DNA of 64,000 bases from contig NZ_FOTM01000001.1 in NCBI RefSeq assembly GCF_900114565.1, positions 434,678 to 498,677 of the forward strand, given 5' to 3'. Numbering within the stretch: the first letter of the stretch is position 1; each line of letters opens with the position of its first letter. Origin of the DNA: Leifsonia sp. CL147 (GTDB lineage Bacteria; Actinomycetota; Actinomycetes; Actinomycetales; Microbacteriaceae). Positions 1 to 8,958 of the stretch are shown in pieces. The position numbers were made by a program, and so were the translations under genes. A model generated the notes under the pieces. That model made no database searches, was not told where the DNA came from, and saw nothing but the letters and a program-made list of their open reading frames with translations.

Positions 1-514
1 TCCCCTCCAGGACGACCATGTTGGTCGGGGAGGTTCCGAGCGTGCTCGCCGCCCAGCTGCCGGCGGTCTCGCCCTCCTTCTTGAAGTCGTCGCCGATCCA
101 GCTGGCGTAGAGGCTCGGGTCGGCGTCGATCGTGCGGTCTTCGAGGATCACCGGGATCTTGGCGTCCTTCGCCTCCTTGAGGACATCATCCCAGCCGGTG
201 GTGACGACGGCGGCGATCACGATCGCGTCCACTCCCTGGTTGATGAAGCTGTGCACTGCGGCGATCTGGTTCTCCGGCTTGTTGTCAGCCGCGTTGAAGA
301 TCAGCTTGAAGCCGTTCTTCGCCGAGAACGCTTCTTTCATCGACTGGGTGTTGGCCGCTCGCCAGCCGCTCTCGGATCCCGTCTGCGCGAAGCCGACGGT
401 GATGACCTTGTGGCCATCGCCTCCGCCCGCTGCGCCTGCTCCGCCTGCGGAGCATCCCGTCAATGCGACGGCCATCAGCCCCAGGGCAGCCACGGCGCCC
501 ATAAGTTTCTTCAT
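1..514 (-). CDS. Sugar ABC transporter substrate-binding lipoprotein, 3' part outside window
   Basis: Only the N-terminal ~171 residues are in the window. The protein starts MKKLMGAVAALGLMAVALTG followed by the lipobox Cys, so it is a secreted lipoprotein. The mature part (VITVGFAQTGSESGWR, then FNAADNKPENQIAAVHSFIN, then a GVDAIVIAAVVTTGW segment) is typical of periplasmic-binding fold type I proteins for monosaccharides, closest in character to YtfQ (galactofuranose). The start at 514 has a strong ribosome site (GAGGAGG, 6 nt upstream). The permease and ATPase genes would be expected beyond the left edge. The substrate is inferred from family resemblance only. Confidence 0.8.
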   Translation of the reverse strand, partial: MKKLMGAVAALGLMAVALTGCSAGGAGAAGGGDGHKVITVGFAQTGSESGWRAANTQSMKEAFSAKNGFKLIFNAADNKPENQIAAVHSFINQGVDAIVIAAVVTTGWDDVLKEAKDAKIPVILEDRTIDADPSLYASWIGDDFKKEGETAGSWAASTLGTSPTNMVVLEG

Positions 515-617
515 GCCAAACCTCCTCGTTCGGGTGCCGGACCTCGCCGGCTCGTCGCAATGTTAGCCTTCACATTGCGTTCAAGAGCAACACTTGGTTG
601 GTAACGATTGGGTAACG
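515..617 (-). promoter_or_regulatory. Probable promoter and operator of the substrate-binding protein gene
   Basis: A TAACAT -10-like hexamer lies at 560-565 on the minus strand. A direct repeat GGTAACG-N4-GGTAACG lies at 600-617, upstream of it. Directly repeated heptamers here are plausible regulator contacts, but the regulator is unknown. The rest of the gene-free stretch up to 900 shows nothing else I can support. Confidence 0.3.
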
Positions 618-900
618 TGCCCGGGATGACGGGCAGGATTCAGCAGGGTTTCGGTTCACGGGAGGCGGAGAAGTGGCAGTTTGTGAGGGATAACATTCCG
701 CAGATGGTGTGTCGTCGGACGGCGGCGCACTTCCGGCAGGCGACTCAGGTGCGCGGTGCTCGACGTGTCCATCCTGCTCGATCGGGCGCGAGCGCGGTAC
801 TTCAGCCGCCGCGCAGCTGAGGCAGTGCCGCGCGGGGTAGCGTTACTCCTCAGCGGAATGCTGGATGTGAGCGCGCCGATGTGCTCGAAGGGGAGGACCC

Positions 901-1089
901 ATGCCGATTCGTCGTCAGGCTGAACAGATGCGCGACCTGTACGCGAACGAGATCGCGGCAGCGGTCGCCGACGGACGGCAGCCGTCCGCTCTGCAGATCG
1001 CCTCGTGGGTCCGGTACCACGACGCCGCGATCGCTGCGGACCCTCGCGCGGTCCTGATCCAGTCGGAGGGCGCCGCCGAGCCCGCCTAG
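901..1089 (+). CDS. Small hypothetical protein (62 aa)
   Basis: Sixty-two residues beginning MPIRRQAEQMRDLYANEIAA. No domain is recognised. It is hydrophilic, probably helical, and has no signal or membrane segment. A good ribosome site (GGGGAGG) lies 6 nt before the ATG, which is the main reason to believe it is a gene. It stands alone between the sugar-binding protein gene and a convergent ABC exporter operon. Confidence 0.6.
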   Translation: MPIRRQAEQMRDLYANEIAAAVADGRQPSALQIASWVRYHDAAIAADPRAVLIQSEGAAEPA

Positions 1090-1119
1090 CTTCCGCCCGG
1101 CCCCGGCCCCCGCGGCCGC

Positions 1120-1185
1120 GAGTGCGTGTCTTCGGAACGTGTGCGGCGGGGCGAGCGACCGCAGACGTTACAAGACGCAGCAGAC
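1120..1185 (+). repeat. 66-bp intergenic palindromic repeat, copy R1
   Basis: Imperfect inverted repeat GAGTGCG...CGGAACGTGTGCGG, asymmetric centre with GGCGAGC, then CCGCAGACGTTA...GCAG. It lies between the ends of two convergent genes and could act as a bidirectional terminator. It is one of six related copies in the window. Confidence 0.7.
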
Positions 1186-1205
1186 ACCCGCTGCGCGACC
1201 GAGGC

Positions 1206-2021
1206 TCAGCGGCCGTCCTTCCGGATCCAGCGGAAGGTGAGGCGGGAAGCGACGAGGCCCGCGACCAGCCAGATCAGCAGCACGATCGCGATCCAGCCGA
1301 GCTGCCAGCTGCCGCTCGGCTCCGCCGATTCGAAGCTCGCGGGCAGGAACACGCTGCGCATGCCCTGCGCGATCCACTTGAGCGGGAACAGGCTGGCGAT
1401 GTTCTGCAGCCAGGCCGGCAGCAGGCTGAACGCCAGGTACACGCCCGAGATGAACTGCAGCACCAGGACGATCGGGATGATGACCGCTGTCGCGCTCTTC
1501 CCGGTGCGCGGCACCGCGGACAGTGCGATCCCGAGCACCGCCGACGTCACGATCCCGAGCGCGTAGATCCACGCGAACCGCAGCCACAGCTCGGGGTCGG
1601 TCGGCAGCGCGACGCCGAACGCGAAATGCGCCATCAGCAGCAGGAGCAGGATCTGCAGGATGCTCGTCGCGATGACCTGCCCCATCTTGCCGAGGAAGTA
1701 CGACACGACCGGGAGCGGTGTGCCGCCCAGCCGCTTGAGCGTTCCGTCGCTCTTCTCCACGGCGATGTCGACCGCGAGGTTCTGCACGCCGCTCAGGAGG
1801 ATACCCGCCGCGATCATCCCCGGCAGGTAGTAGGCGGCCTGGGTGATCCCGCCGCTGCCGTCGGGCGCGGCTCCGACCTTGCCCAGACCCTGGAAGGCGA
1901 CGGAGAAGATACCGAGCATCACGACCGGGAACAGGAACGTGAAGAAGATCGTGTCCGACTGACGGAAGTAGATCAGGATCTCGTAGCGGATGCGGGACCA
2001 GCCCAGCGCGACAGTGCTCAT
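1206..2021 (-). CDS. ABC-2 type transporter permease
   Basis: Membrane subunit (271 aa) of a DrrB-like export ABC transporter. About six hydrophobic segments are visible, including FFTFLFPVVMLGIFSVAF, the ILQILLLLLMAHFAFGVAL segment and VIIPIVLVLQFISGVYLAF. The central SGVYLAFSLLPAWLQ region is typical of ABC-2 exporters. Its ATG overlaps the stop of the upstream ATPase gene by 4 bp, so the two are translationally coupled. Substrate unknown; a drug, lipid or antibiotic is typical for this family. Confidence 0.85.
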   Translation of the reverse strand: MSTVALGWSRIRYEILIYFRQSDTIFFTFLFPVVMLGIFSVAFQGLGKVGAAPDGSGGITQAAYYLPGMIAAGILLSGVQNLAVDIAVEKSDGTLKRLGGTPLPVVSYFLGKMGQVIATSILQILLLLLMAHFAFGVALPTDPELWLRFAWIYALGIVTSAVLGIALSAVPRTGKSATAVIIPIVLVLQFISGVYLAFSLLPAWLQNIASLFPLKWIAQGMRSVFLPASFESAEPSGSWQLGWIAIVLLIWLVAGLVASRLTFRWIRKDGR

Positions 2022-2893
2022 GCCGCCGCCTCCGGGGCGTGTTCGTCGGCCTCCCGCACGAGCCCGAGGTAGATGTCCTCCAGGCTCGGGCGGACCACCT
2101 CCAGATCGCGCAGTTCCCCTCCGGCCTCCGCCGCGAGACGTGCCACCACGGCAGCGGGAGTCTGCGTGCGCTCCTCCCGCAGGGCTCCGGCCGCGTCGCG
2201 CCAGCGCACGATCGGCACGCGCGCCGACGCCCCGCCGATCTCGTCCACCGCACCGATGTCCACCAGCGACCCGTGCGCGATCACGGCCACGCGGTCGCTG
2301 AGCCGGGCCGCCTCGTCGAGGTAATGGGTGGTGAGCAGGATGGTCGTCCCCTCCCGTTTGAGCGATCGGACCAGTTCCCAGAACTGCCGCCGGGCCTCCG
2401 GGTCGAACCCGGTCGTCGGCTCGTCGAGGAAGAGCAGCTCGGGCCTCCCCACCATCCCGAGCGCCACATCCACCCGCCGTCGCTGGCCGCCCGACAGGTT
2501 GCGGATGCGCGTCTTCGCCTTGTCCTCCAAGCCGACCGCGGCGATGACCTCGTCGACGTCCCTGCTCCGCGGGTAGTAGCGCGCGAACTGAGCCAGCTGC
2601 TCCCGGACGGTCACGTCCGCGGCCTCCGACCCGGACTGGAGGACGATGCCGAGCCGCGCCTTCCACGCGGTGCCGCCCGTGCCCGGGTCGACGCCCAGCA
2701 CCGAGGCCTCGCCAGCCGACCGATCGCGGTAGCCCTCGAGGATCTCGATCGTCGTACTCTTGCCCGCGCCGTTCGGTCCGAGCAGCGCGAACGTCTCGCC
2801 CTCGGCGATCGCGAAATCGATGCCGCGGACGGCCTCGAACGCCCCGTACGACTTGCGGAGACCGCGCACCACCACGGCCGCAGAAGTTGACAT
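2018..2893 (-). CDS. ABC transporter ATP-binding protein (DrrA-type exporter)
   Basis: Cytoplasmic ATPase (~291 aa) partnering the ABC-2 permease. Walker A is LLGPNGAGKSTTIEILEGY, the signature is NLSGGQRRRVDVALGM, and Walker B is LLFLDEPTTGFDP, followed by the TTILLTTHYLDEA switch. The C-terminal ~80 residues after the nucleotide-binding domain fit DrrA-like exporters. I chose the ATG at 2893; an in-frame GTG at 2899 is possible, and neither has a clear ribosome site, so the message may be leaderless. Two-gene operon with the permease. Confidence 0.87.
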   Translation of the reverse strand: MSTSAAVVVRGLRKSYGAFEAVRGIDFAIAEGETFALLGPNGAGKSTTIEILEGYRDRSAGEASVLGVDPGTGGTAWKARLGIVLQSGSEAADVTVREQLAQFARYYPRSRDVDEVIAAVGLEDKAKTRIRNLSGGQRRRVDVALGMVGRPELLFLDEPTTGFDPEARRQFWELVRSLKREGTTILLTTHYLDEAARLSDRVAVIAHGSLVDIGAVDEIGGASARVPIVRWRDAAGALREERTQTPAAVVARLAAEAGGELRDLEVVRPSLEDIYLGLVREADEHAPEAAA

Positions 2894-2964
2894 ACGCACA
2901 TCATGCCGTAGCCGCCATCCGCCCGACGCGTTCAGCGTCTGCTGTCGGCGAGGGTCGGACTGGC

Positions 2965-3030
2965 GTCTGCGTTCCTACGGAACATGTGCGGCGGGGCGAG
3001 CAACGGCAAACGTTCCAAAACGCAGCACTC
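2965..3030 (+). repeat. 66-bp intergenic palindromic repeat, copy R2
   Basis: Contains CGGAACATGTGCGG (2978-2991), the GGCGAGCAAC centre and a right arm ending ACGCAGCACTC. It lies between two divergent genes rather than convergent ones, so at this locus it cannot simply be a shared terminator. Confidence 0.7.
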
Positions 3031-3139
3031 AGGTGCGGCCGGCTTCACACGGCGTAACCGTGCCTTCCGACGAGCCGCCCGGCCGCATAGTCTTCCCGCG
3101 GTCCGTTGCGAGTGCGCGCGAGCGAGGAGGAGGTCCGGG

Positions 3140-3394
3140 ATGTCCGACAGCGACACCGAACGCAGCCGAGCGCTCGTGTTCCTCGCGGTGATGAGTGCGC
3201 TTCTCTGCGTTGCCGCGATCGTCAGCCTGACGACCGAATCGTCGTGGTCCACGCCGGGCGTGATCGCGACGGCCTTCGTCCTGCTGGCCGGCGCCGGCTC
3301 GGGGCTGGTCGCCTCCGTCGTCGCGCTCGTGCGCCGGCGCGGGGTCGTGGCGGATGCTCAGGGCGCGGTGGAATCCGGCTGCACGGCGAAGTAG
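3140..3394 (+). CDS. Small membrane protein (84 aa)
   Basis: Eighty-four residues with two hydrophobic stretches (ALVFLAVMSALLCVAAIVSL and the VIATAFVLLAGAGSGLVASVVAL segment) and basic or polar ends, so a two-pass inner-membrane protein of unknown function. A GAGGAGGAGG ribosome site 7 nt upstream fixes the start at 3140 rather than further upstream. Its last 37 bp overlap the 3' end of the convergent chelatase gene. Confidence 0.6.
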   Translation: MSDSDTERSRALVFLAVMSALLCVAAIVSLTTESSWSTPGVIATAFVLLAGAGSGLVASVVALVRRRGVVADAQGAVESGCTAK

Positions 3395-4071
3395 CGGTCG
3401 AGCGCGAGAGCGACCAGCTGCGGATCCGGCGGACCCCCCGCGCGCAGCAGCGGATCGGTCACGATGTCCGCGGCAGAGGCACGGACCTGATCGTGGAAGA
3501 AGCCGGGAGCCAGCAGATAGCTCGCTGCGACGACCCGGCCCGTCGCATCCGCAGCCGACCGTGCATGCCCGATCGCAGCATCCAGTCGCGGTTCGGCCGC
3601 GCTGAGGAAGCCGACCGCGACCTCCCGCTCGCAGGCGGTGGCGAGAAGCGCGCCGGCATCGAGGCCGTCGCGAACGCCGTCCGGATCGCTGGATCCCGCG
3701 GCTGCGAGGACGAGCGCGTCCCCGGGATCGGCTCCGGCCTCCCGGATCCGGCGGAGGAGGACGCCGGCGAGCCGGGCATCCGGGCCGAGCGCTCCGGCGA
3801 TGACGACGCGCTCGCCGAAGGGGGCCGCCGCCTGCGGGATGTCGTGGCCGAGGTGGTAGCCGCGCGACAGCAGCAGCGGAACGATCACGATGGTGGCCTC
3901 GGCCGGGAGATCGCTGAGCGCTGCTCCCACCTCCGGCTGCTGCACATCGACGAAGGCGTGAGCGGCGACATCCGCCCCGGCCTCGCGGTGGATCGCCTCG
4001 GCGTATCCCTCGATGGCCCGCTGGCCGAGCGGGTCGGAGGTGCCGTGCGAGACAGTGAGGATGGCGATCAT
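3358..4071 (-). CDS. Sirohydrochlorin chelatase, CbiX/SirB-like
   Basis: A 237-aa protein of the CbiX family, which inserts metal (Fe for siroheme, or Co) into sirohydrochlorin. It begins MIAILTVSHGTSDP with the catalytic His of the family's SHG motif, and has a second half with PLLLSRGYHLGHDIP containing the second metal-binding His. It is transcribed divergently from the sulfite reductase operon, whose reductase needs siroheme and which also contains SUMT, so iron chelation for siroheme is the likely role (inference from context). The start has GGAGAG upstream. The C-terminus overlaps a convergent small gene. Confidence 0.85.
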   Translation of the reverse strand: MIAILTVSHGTSDPLGQRAIEGYAEAIHREAGADVAAHAFVDVQQPEVGAALSDLPAEATIVIVPLLLSRGYHLGHDIPQAAAPFGERVVIAGALGPDARLAGVLLRRIREAGADPGDALVLAAAGSSDPDGVRDGLDAGALLATACEREVAVGFLSAAEPRLDAAIGHARSAADATGRVVAASYLLAPGFFHDQVRASAADIVTDPLLRAGGPPDPQLVALALDRYFAVQPDSTAP

Positions 4072-4254
4072 GGGCTCTCCGCGACGTGGATGCGCGGGCC
4101 GTCGGAACGGCCCGCTTCGGTCGTCCCAGGATGCCTGAGCGGTCGTACACGGTGTCCGCATTGCGTCGGTTTATTACCCCCGGCATTCCGTCCGGGACCC
4201 TTGGCCGCTTAGCGTCGATCTCCGATCCGCCTGCAGTTCAGAAAGGACGAGTCC
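4072..4254. promoter_or_regulatory. Divergent control region between chelatase and sulfur operon
   Basis: This 183-bp gap must hold both promoters. A 9-bp perfect hairpin (4094-4102 with 4107-4115) lies in the leader of the chelatase gene. An AT-rich patch near 4165-4177 (TTTATTAC; TAATAA on the minus strand) is the best -10 candidate. The sulfite reductase gene has an AAAGGACG ribosome site before its GTG. No riboswitch was recognised. Confidence 0.35.
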
Positions 4255-5967
4255 GTGACGATCTCCGAACAGAGCGCCCCCGCGGCGACGGCTCGGCCGC
4301 GCCGATCCGACGCCCGGCCGAACGGTCAGTGGGCCATCGACGGGAAGGCGCCGCTCAACGGGAACGAGGCGTGGAAGCAGGAGGACGGCGGTCTCGCGGT
4401 CCGCGAACGGATCGAGAGCGTCTACGCCGACGGCGGTTTCGCCTCCATCGACCCGACGGACCTGCACGGCCGGTTCCGCTGGTGGGGCCTGTACACGCAG
4501 CGCAAGCCCGGCATCGACGGCGGCAAGACCGCGACCCTCGAGCCGCACGAGCTCGAGGACGAGTACTTCATGCTGCGGGTCCGCATCGACGGCGGCCAGC
4601 TGACCACCGAGCAGCTGCGCACGATCGCCGGCATCTCGACCGAGTTCGGGCGCGACACCGCCGATCTGACCGACCGTCAGAACATCCAGCTGCACTGGAT
4701 CCGGGTGGAGGATGTGCCCGAGATCTGGCGGCGCCTGGAGGCTGTGGGCCTGAGCACGACGGAGGCATGCGGCGATGTGCCGCGCGTGTTCCTCGGCTCT
4801 CCGGTCGCGGGGATCGCCGCAGACGAGCTGATCGACCCGACGCCGCTGATCCAGGAGATCGCCGACCGGTTCCTGCTCGACCCCGAGCTGGCCAACCTGC
4901 CGCGCAAGTTCAAGACCGCGATCAGCGGGCACCCGAGCCAGGATGTGGTCCACGAGATCAACGACGTCTCGTTCGTCGTGGTCGAGCATCCCGAGCTCGG
5001 GGTCGGCTTCGACCTCTGGGTGGGCGGCGGCCTCTCCACGACACCGCGGCTGGCGGAGCGTCTCGGCGCCTTCGTCGCGGGCGAGCGGGTCCCGGAGGTG
5101 TGGCACGGTGTGGTGCAGATCTTCCGCGACTACGGCTACCGGCGGCTGCGCAACAAGGCCCGCCTGAAGTTCCTGCTCGCCGACTGGGGCGTGGAGAAGT
5201 TCCGGCAGGTTCTCGAGGACGAGTACCTCGCCGAGCCGCTTCCGGACGGGCCGGCGCCGGCCGCGCCGACGACCCCGGGCGACCACGTCGGAGTCCACAA
5301 GCAGAAGGACGGCCGCTACTTCATCGGCGTCACGCCGTTCGTCGGCCGCGTCTCCGGCACGACCCTGGGACAGCTCGCCGACCTCCTGGAACGGCACGGC
5401 TCCACCCGGCTGCGGACGACCCCGCACCAGAAGATCCTCGCCCTGGACATCCCCGAGGCGAACCTGGAGCAGGCCGTCGCGGACCTCGACGACCTCGGGC
5501 TCTCCTCGCGGCCGAGCGTGTTCCGGCGCGGCACGATCGCCTGCACCGGCATCGAGTTCTGCAAGCTCGCGATCGTGGAGACGAAGGTGACGGCGGCGAC
5601 GGCGGTTCAGGAGCTGGAGCGCCGGCTGGAAGGCCTCGACCTGCCGACCCCGCTCAGCCTCCACGTCAACGGCTGCCCCAACTCGTGCGCCCGCATCCAG
5701 ACGGCCGACATCGGCCTCAAGGGCCAGCTGCTCCCGGACGGCAACGGCGGCCAGGTGCCCGGGTTCCAGGTGCACCTCGGCGGCGGCCTCGCCTCGCACG
5801 ACCGCGAGGAGGCCGGACTCGGCCGCACCGTGCGCGGGCTGAAGGTGACCGCCGACGGGATCGCGGACTACGTCGAGCGCATCGTCACGCGGTTCCTGTC
5901 CGACCGCACCGAGGAAGAGACGTTCGCCCACTGGGCGCACCGGGCCGACGAGGAGGCGCTGCAATGA
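4255..5967 (+). CDS. sirA: Ferredoxin-dependent assimilatory sulfite reductase
   Basis: 570 aa, cytoplasmic. It reduces sulfite to sulfide with six electrons using siroheme and a [4Fe-4S] cluster. The cluster ligands are clear: C430 and C436 (ACTGIEFCKLA) and C474 and C478 (NGCPNSCAR). Y80 (GLYTQRKPG) and C172 (STTEACGDVP) correspond to the Tyr-Cys pair near the active site in mycobacterial NirA/SirA. The nitrite reductase branch is very similar in sequence; the surrounding cys genes decide for sulfite. GTG start with AAAGGACG upstream. First gene of a 12-gene operon; its stop overlaps cysH by 4 bp. The electron donor is probably the FdxA/FprA pair encoded downstream. Confidence 0.92.
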   Translation: MTISEQSAPAATARPRRSDARPNGQWAIDGKAPLNGNEAWKQEDGGLAVRERIESVYADGGFASIDPTDLHGRFRWWGLYTQRKPGIDGGKTATLEPHELEDEYFMLRVRIDGGQLTTEQLRTIAGISTEFGRDTADLTDRQNIQLHWIRVEDVPEIWRRLEAVGLSTTEACGDVPRVFLGSPVAGIAADELIDPTPLIQEIADRFLLDPELANLPRKFKTAISGHPSQDVVHEINDVSFVVVEHPELGVGFDLWVGGGLSTTPRLAERLGAFVAGERVPEVWHGVVQIFRDYGYRRLRNKARLKFLLADWGVEKFRQVLEDEYLAEPLPDGPAPAAPTTPGDHVGVHKQKDGRYFIGVTPFVGRVSGTTLGQLADLLERHGSTRLRTTPHQKILALDIPEANLEQAVADLDDLGLSSRPSVFRRGTIACTGIEFCKLAIVETKVTAATAVQELERRLEGLDLPTPLSLHVNGCPNSCARIQTADIGLKGQLLPDGNGGQVPGFQVHLGGGLASHDREEAGLGRTVRGLKVTADGIADYVERIVTRFLSDRTEEETFAHWAHRADEEALQ

Positions 5968-6704
5968 CCGCGACGAACCTGGGCAGCCTGTCGGCACGCC
6001 CCGCCGGCCTCCGGCCGGTCAGCGAGCTCCGCGCTCTCGCCGAGCGCGGCGCACGCGAGCTGGAGAACGCGACCGCGGAGGAGATCGTCCGCTGGGTCGC
6101 CGACAACTTCGCCGTTGAGCGCACGGCTGTGGCCTGCTCCATGGCCGACGCCGTGCTCCCGCACGTGGTCGCCTCGGCCCTCCCCGGCGTCGATGTGCTG
6201 TTCCTCGACACCGGCTACCACTTCATCGAGACGTACGTGACGCGCGACGAGGTCGAGCGCGCACTGGACGTGCGCGTGGTCGACGTGAAGCCGAAGCAGA
6301 CGGTGGCCGAGCAGGACGCCGAGTTCGGCGCGGAGCTGTTCGCGCGCGACCCCAACCTGTGCTGCGCTCGCCGGAAGGTCGAGCCGCTGCAGCGTGCGCT
6401 GACCGGATACGAGCTCTGGTTCACCGGCGTGCGCCGCGAGGAGGCGCCCACCCGGACGGCGACCCCCTTCGTGAGCTGGGACGAGAAGAACGGCCTGGTG
6501 AAGGTCAACCCTCTCGCAGCGTGGACGTTCGACGAGCTCGTCGAGTACGCCACCGCCAACGCGGTGCCGCTGAACCTGCTCCTGACGGCGGGGTATCCCT
6601 CCATCGGCTGCGAACCGTGCACCAAGCCGGTCGCCGAGGGGGAGGACCCGCGCTCCGGCCGCTGGGCCGGCCTCGCCAAGACCGAATGCGGGCTCCACGA
6701 ATGA
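5964..6704 (+). CDS. cysH: Adenosine 5'-phosphosulfate (APS) reductase, CysH
   Basis: 246 aa. It reduces APS to sulfite using thioredoxin. The [4Fe-4S] cysteine pattern that separates APS reductases from PAPS reductases is present: CC at 133-134 (NLCCARRK) and CxxC at 216-219 (GCEPC). The catalytic Cys242 sits in ECGLH near the C-terminus. The use of APS fits the absence of a cysC (APS kinase) gene or fusion in the operon. Start overlaps the sulfite reductase stop and its own stop overlaps cysD, both by 4 bp, showing tight coupling. Confidence 0.93.
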   Translation: MTATNLGSLSARPAGLRPVSELRALAERGARELENATAEEIVRWVADNFAVERTAVACSMADAVLPHVVASALPGVDVLFLDTGYHFIETYVTRDEVERALDVRVVDVKPKQTVAEQDAEFGAELFARDPNLCCARRKVEPLQRALTGYELWFTGVRREEAPTRTATPFVSWDEKNGLVKVNPLAAWTFDELVEYATANAVPLNLLLTAGYPSIGCEPCTKPVAEGEDPRSGRWAGLAKTECGLHE

Positions 6705-7618
6705 CCGGCACACTGATCGCCCCGCCCTCGCTGACGCTCATCGACCAGCTGGAGAGCGAGTCCATCCACATCATCCGCGAGGTCGTCGCCGAGTTCGAGC
6801 GGCCCGTCCTGCTGTTCTCCGGCGGCAAGGACTCCGTGGTCGTCCTCCACCTGGCCGCGAAGGCGTTCTGGCCGGCGCGCATCCCGTTCTCGCTGCTGCA
6901 TGTGGACACCGGGCACAACTTCCCGGAGGTCCTGGACTTCCGCGACGCGACCGCCGAGCGGTTCGGGATCCCCCTGGCCGTGGCCCGGGTGCAGGACTAC
7001 ATCGACGACGGCCGGCTGAGCGAACGCGCCGACGGCACCCGCAACCCGCTGCAGACGGTTCCGCTGCTGGATGCGATCGAGGCCGGACGGCACGACGCCG
7101 TGTTCGGCGGCGCTCGCCGCGACGAGGACAAGGCCCGGGCGAAGGAGCGCATCCTCTCGCTGCGCGACGGCTTCGGGCAATGGGACCCGCGCAACCAGCG
7201 GCCCGAGCTGTGGAGCCTGTACAACGGGCGGCACACGCCCGGCCAGCACGTGCGCGCCTTCCCGATCAGCAACTGGACCGAGCTCGACATCTGGCGGTAC
7301 ATCGAGCGCGAGCAGATCGAGCTGCCGTCGCTGTACTACGCCCACGAACGCGACGTGTTCGCCCGCGACGGCATGTGGCGTGCGATCGGACCGGTCTCCC
7401 CGGCCGATCGCGGCGAGACCGTGGAGAAGCGGCTGGTGCGCTACCGCACCGTCGGCGACATGAGCTGCACCGGGGCCGTCGAGTCCGACGCCCGCGACGC
7501 GGCCGCCGTCGTGCGCGAGGTCGCGGCCTCCACGCTCAGCGAGCGCGGTGCGACCCGCGCCGACGACCGCATCTCCGAGGCCGCGATGGAAGACCGGAAA
7601 CGGCAGGGATACTTCTGA
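6701..7618 (+). CDS. cysD: Sulfate adenylyltransferase subunit 2, CysD
   Basis: 305 aa, normal length. It is the catalytic subunit of heterodimeric ATP sulfurylase, forming APS from ATP and sulfate. The PP-loop motif is FSGGKDSVVVLHLA near residues 38-51; the family blocks LLHVDTGHNFPEV, AVFGGARRDEDKARAKER and the C-terminal EDRKRQGYF are all intact. ATG overlaps the cysH stop; the stop overlaps the cysN start by one base (TGATG). Confidence 0.95.
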   Translation: MTGTLIAPPSLTLIDQLESESIHIIREVVAEFERPVLLFSGGKDSVVVLHLAAKAFWPARIPFSLLHVDTGHNFPEVLDFRDATAERFGIPLAVARVQDYIDDGRLSERADGTRNPLQTVPLLDAIEAGRHDAVFGGARRDEDKARAKERILSLRDGFGQWDPRNQRPELWSLYNGRHTPGQHVRAFPISNWTELDIWRYIEREQIELPSLYYAHERDVFARDGMWRAIGPVSPADRGETVEKRLVRYRTVGDMSCTGAVESDARDAAAVVREVAASTLSERGATRADDRISEAAMEDRKRQGYF

Positions 7619-8958
7619 TGACGCTCCAACTCGACGACGACACCCGCGCGGCGGCGCCCGGCGAGCGCGCCGTGACTCGCGGCACGCTGTTCCGCTTCGC
7701 GACCGCAGGATCGGTGGACGACGGCAAGTCGACCCTGGTCGGCCGGCTGCTGCACGACTCCAAGGCGATCCTCGCCGACCATCTGGATGCGGTCGAGCGC
7801 ACGTCCCGCGAGCGCGGCTTCGGGGGAGACGCCGGTGGCCTGGACCTCGCCCTGCTCACCGACGGGCTCCGCGCCGAGCGGGAGCAGGGCATCACGATCG
7901 ATGTCGCCTACCGCTACTTCGCCACCGACGCCCGCTCGTTCATCCTCGCGGACTGCCCCGGGCACGTGCAGTACACCCGCAACATGGTCACCGGGGCGAC
8001 CACCGCCGACGCGGTGGTGCTGCTGGTCGACGCCCGCAACGGTGTGCTGGAGCAGACGCGCCGCCACCTCGCCGTGATCAGCCTGCTGCGCGTGCCGCAC
8101 GTGATCGTCGCGATCAACAAGATCGACCTGATCGGCTTCGACGCCGACCGGGTGCGCGAGGTGACGGAGGAACTGGTCGCCGTGACCGGGGAGCTCGGCA
8201 TCCGCGACCTCCACGTCGTCCCGGTGTGCGCAGTCGACGGCGACAACGTCGCGGAGCGTTCCCCACGCACGCCCTGGTACCACGGTCCCGCTCTACTGGA
8301 ACTGCTGGAGTCCCTCCCGACCGGCGACCAGGTCGAAGCCCTCGCCGAGCTGCGGCTGCCCGTGCAGCTGGTGCTGCGTCCCCAGGGAGCGCTGGCCCCC
8401 GGGCTGGACGCGGCCGAGTACCGGGACTACCGCTCGGCTGCCGGCCGGATCGCCTCCGGAACCGTCGCCGTGGGGGATCGGGTGAGCGTGCATCCGGGAG
8501 GCGCGGCCTCGGTCGTGACCCGCATCGACGTCGCGGGCCGCAGTGTGGAGGTCGCTGCCGCACCGCAGTCCGCCGCCGTGAGCCTCGCCGACGATCTCGA
8601 CCTCGCCCGCGGTGCCCTGATCGGCACCGCCGGAACCCTCCCCGAGCCGCAGTCGACCCTGACGGCGGAGGTGTTCTGGCTGGACGCCTCCCGCGGCCTG
8701 CCGGGCGCCCGGCTGCTGCTGAAATGGGGTACGGCCACCGTCCAGGCACGGCTGACCGCGATCGCCGGCCGCCGCGACCTCACGACGCTGCAGGTCGTCC
8801 CGGCCGGCGCGCTCGAGGTCAACGACATCGGACACGTCACGCTCCAGCTCGCGGAGGCGCTGCCGGTCGAGCCGTACGCCGCCAACCGGCACACCGGTGC
8901 CTTCCTGCTCATCGACCCGCAGTCCGGCGCGACGCTCGCCGCCGGCATCGTCTCGTGA
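7618..8958 (+). CDS. cysN: Sulfate adenylyltransferase subunit 1 (GTPase), CysN
   Basis: 446 aa; GTP-hydrolysing regulatory subunit of ATP sulfurylase. It carries the translation-factor-type GTPase motifs GSVDDGKSTLVGRLL (G1), DCPGHVQYTRNM (G3) and INKIDL (G4), followed by two beta-barrel domains. It ends near residue 446, so there is no CysC (APS kinase) fusion, agreeing with an APS- rather than PAPS-dependent reductase upstream. Its stop overlaps the GTG of the next gene. Confidence 0.95.
   Translation: MTLQLDDDTRAAAPGERAVTRGTLFRFATAGSVDDGKSTLVGRLLHDSKAILADHLDAVERTSRERGFGGDAGGLDLALLTDGLRAEREQGITIDVAYRYFATDARSFILADCPGHVQYTRNMVTGATTADAVVLLVDARNGVLEQTRRHLAVISLLRVPHVIVAINKIDLIGFDADRVREVTEELVAVTGELGIRDLHVVPVCAVDGDNVAERSPRTPWYHGPALLELLESLPTGDQVEALAELRLPVQLVLRPQGALAPGLDAAEYRDYRSAAGRIASGTVAVGDRVSVHPGGAASVVTRIDVAGRSVEVAAAPQSAAVSLADDLDLARGALIGTAGTLPEPQSTLTAEVFWLDASRGLPGARLLLKWGTATVQARLTAIAGRRDLTTLQVVPAGALEVNDIGHVTLQLAEALPVEPYAANRHTGAFLLIDPQSGATLAAGIVS

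Noticed and set aside
680-700. TTTGTGAGGGATAACATT resembles the lac operator
   Set aside because: Only the core letters agree, the centre lacks symmetry and no downstream gene is placed for it.
608-820. 70-codon open frame
   Set aside because: No good ribosome site and arginine-rich, non-protein-like composition typical of a GC-rich chance frame.
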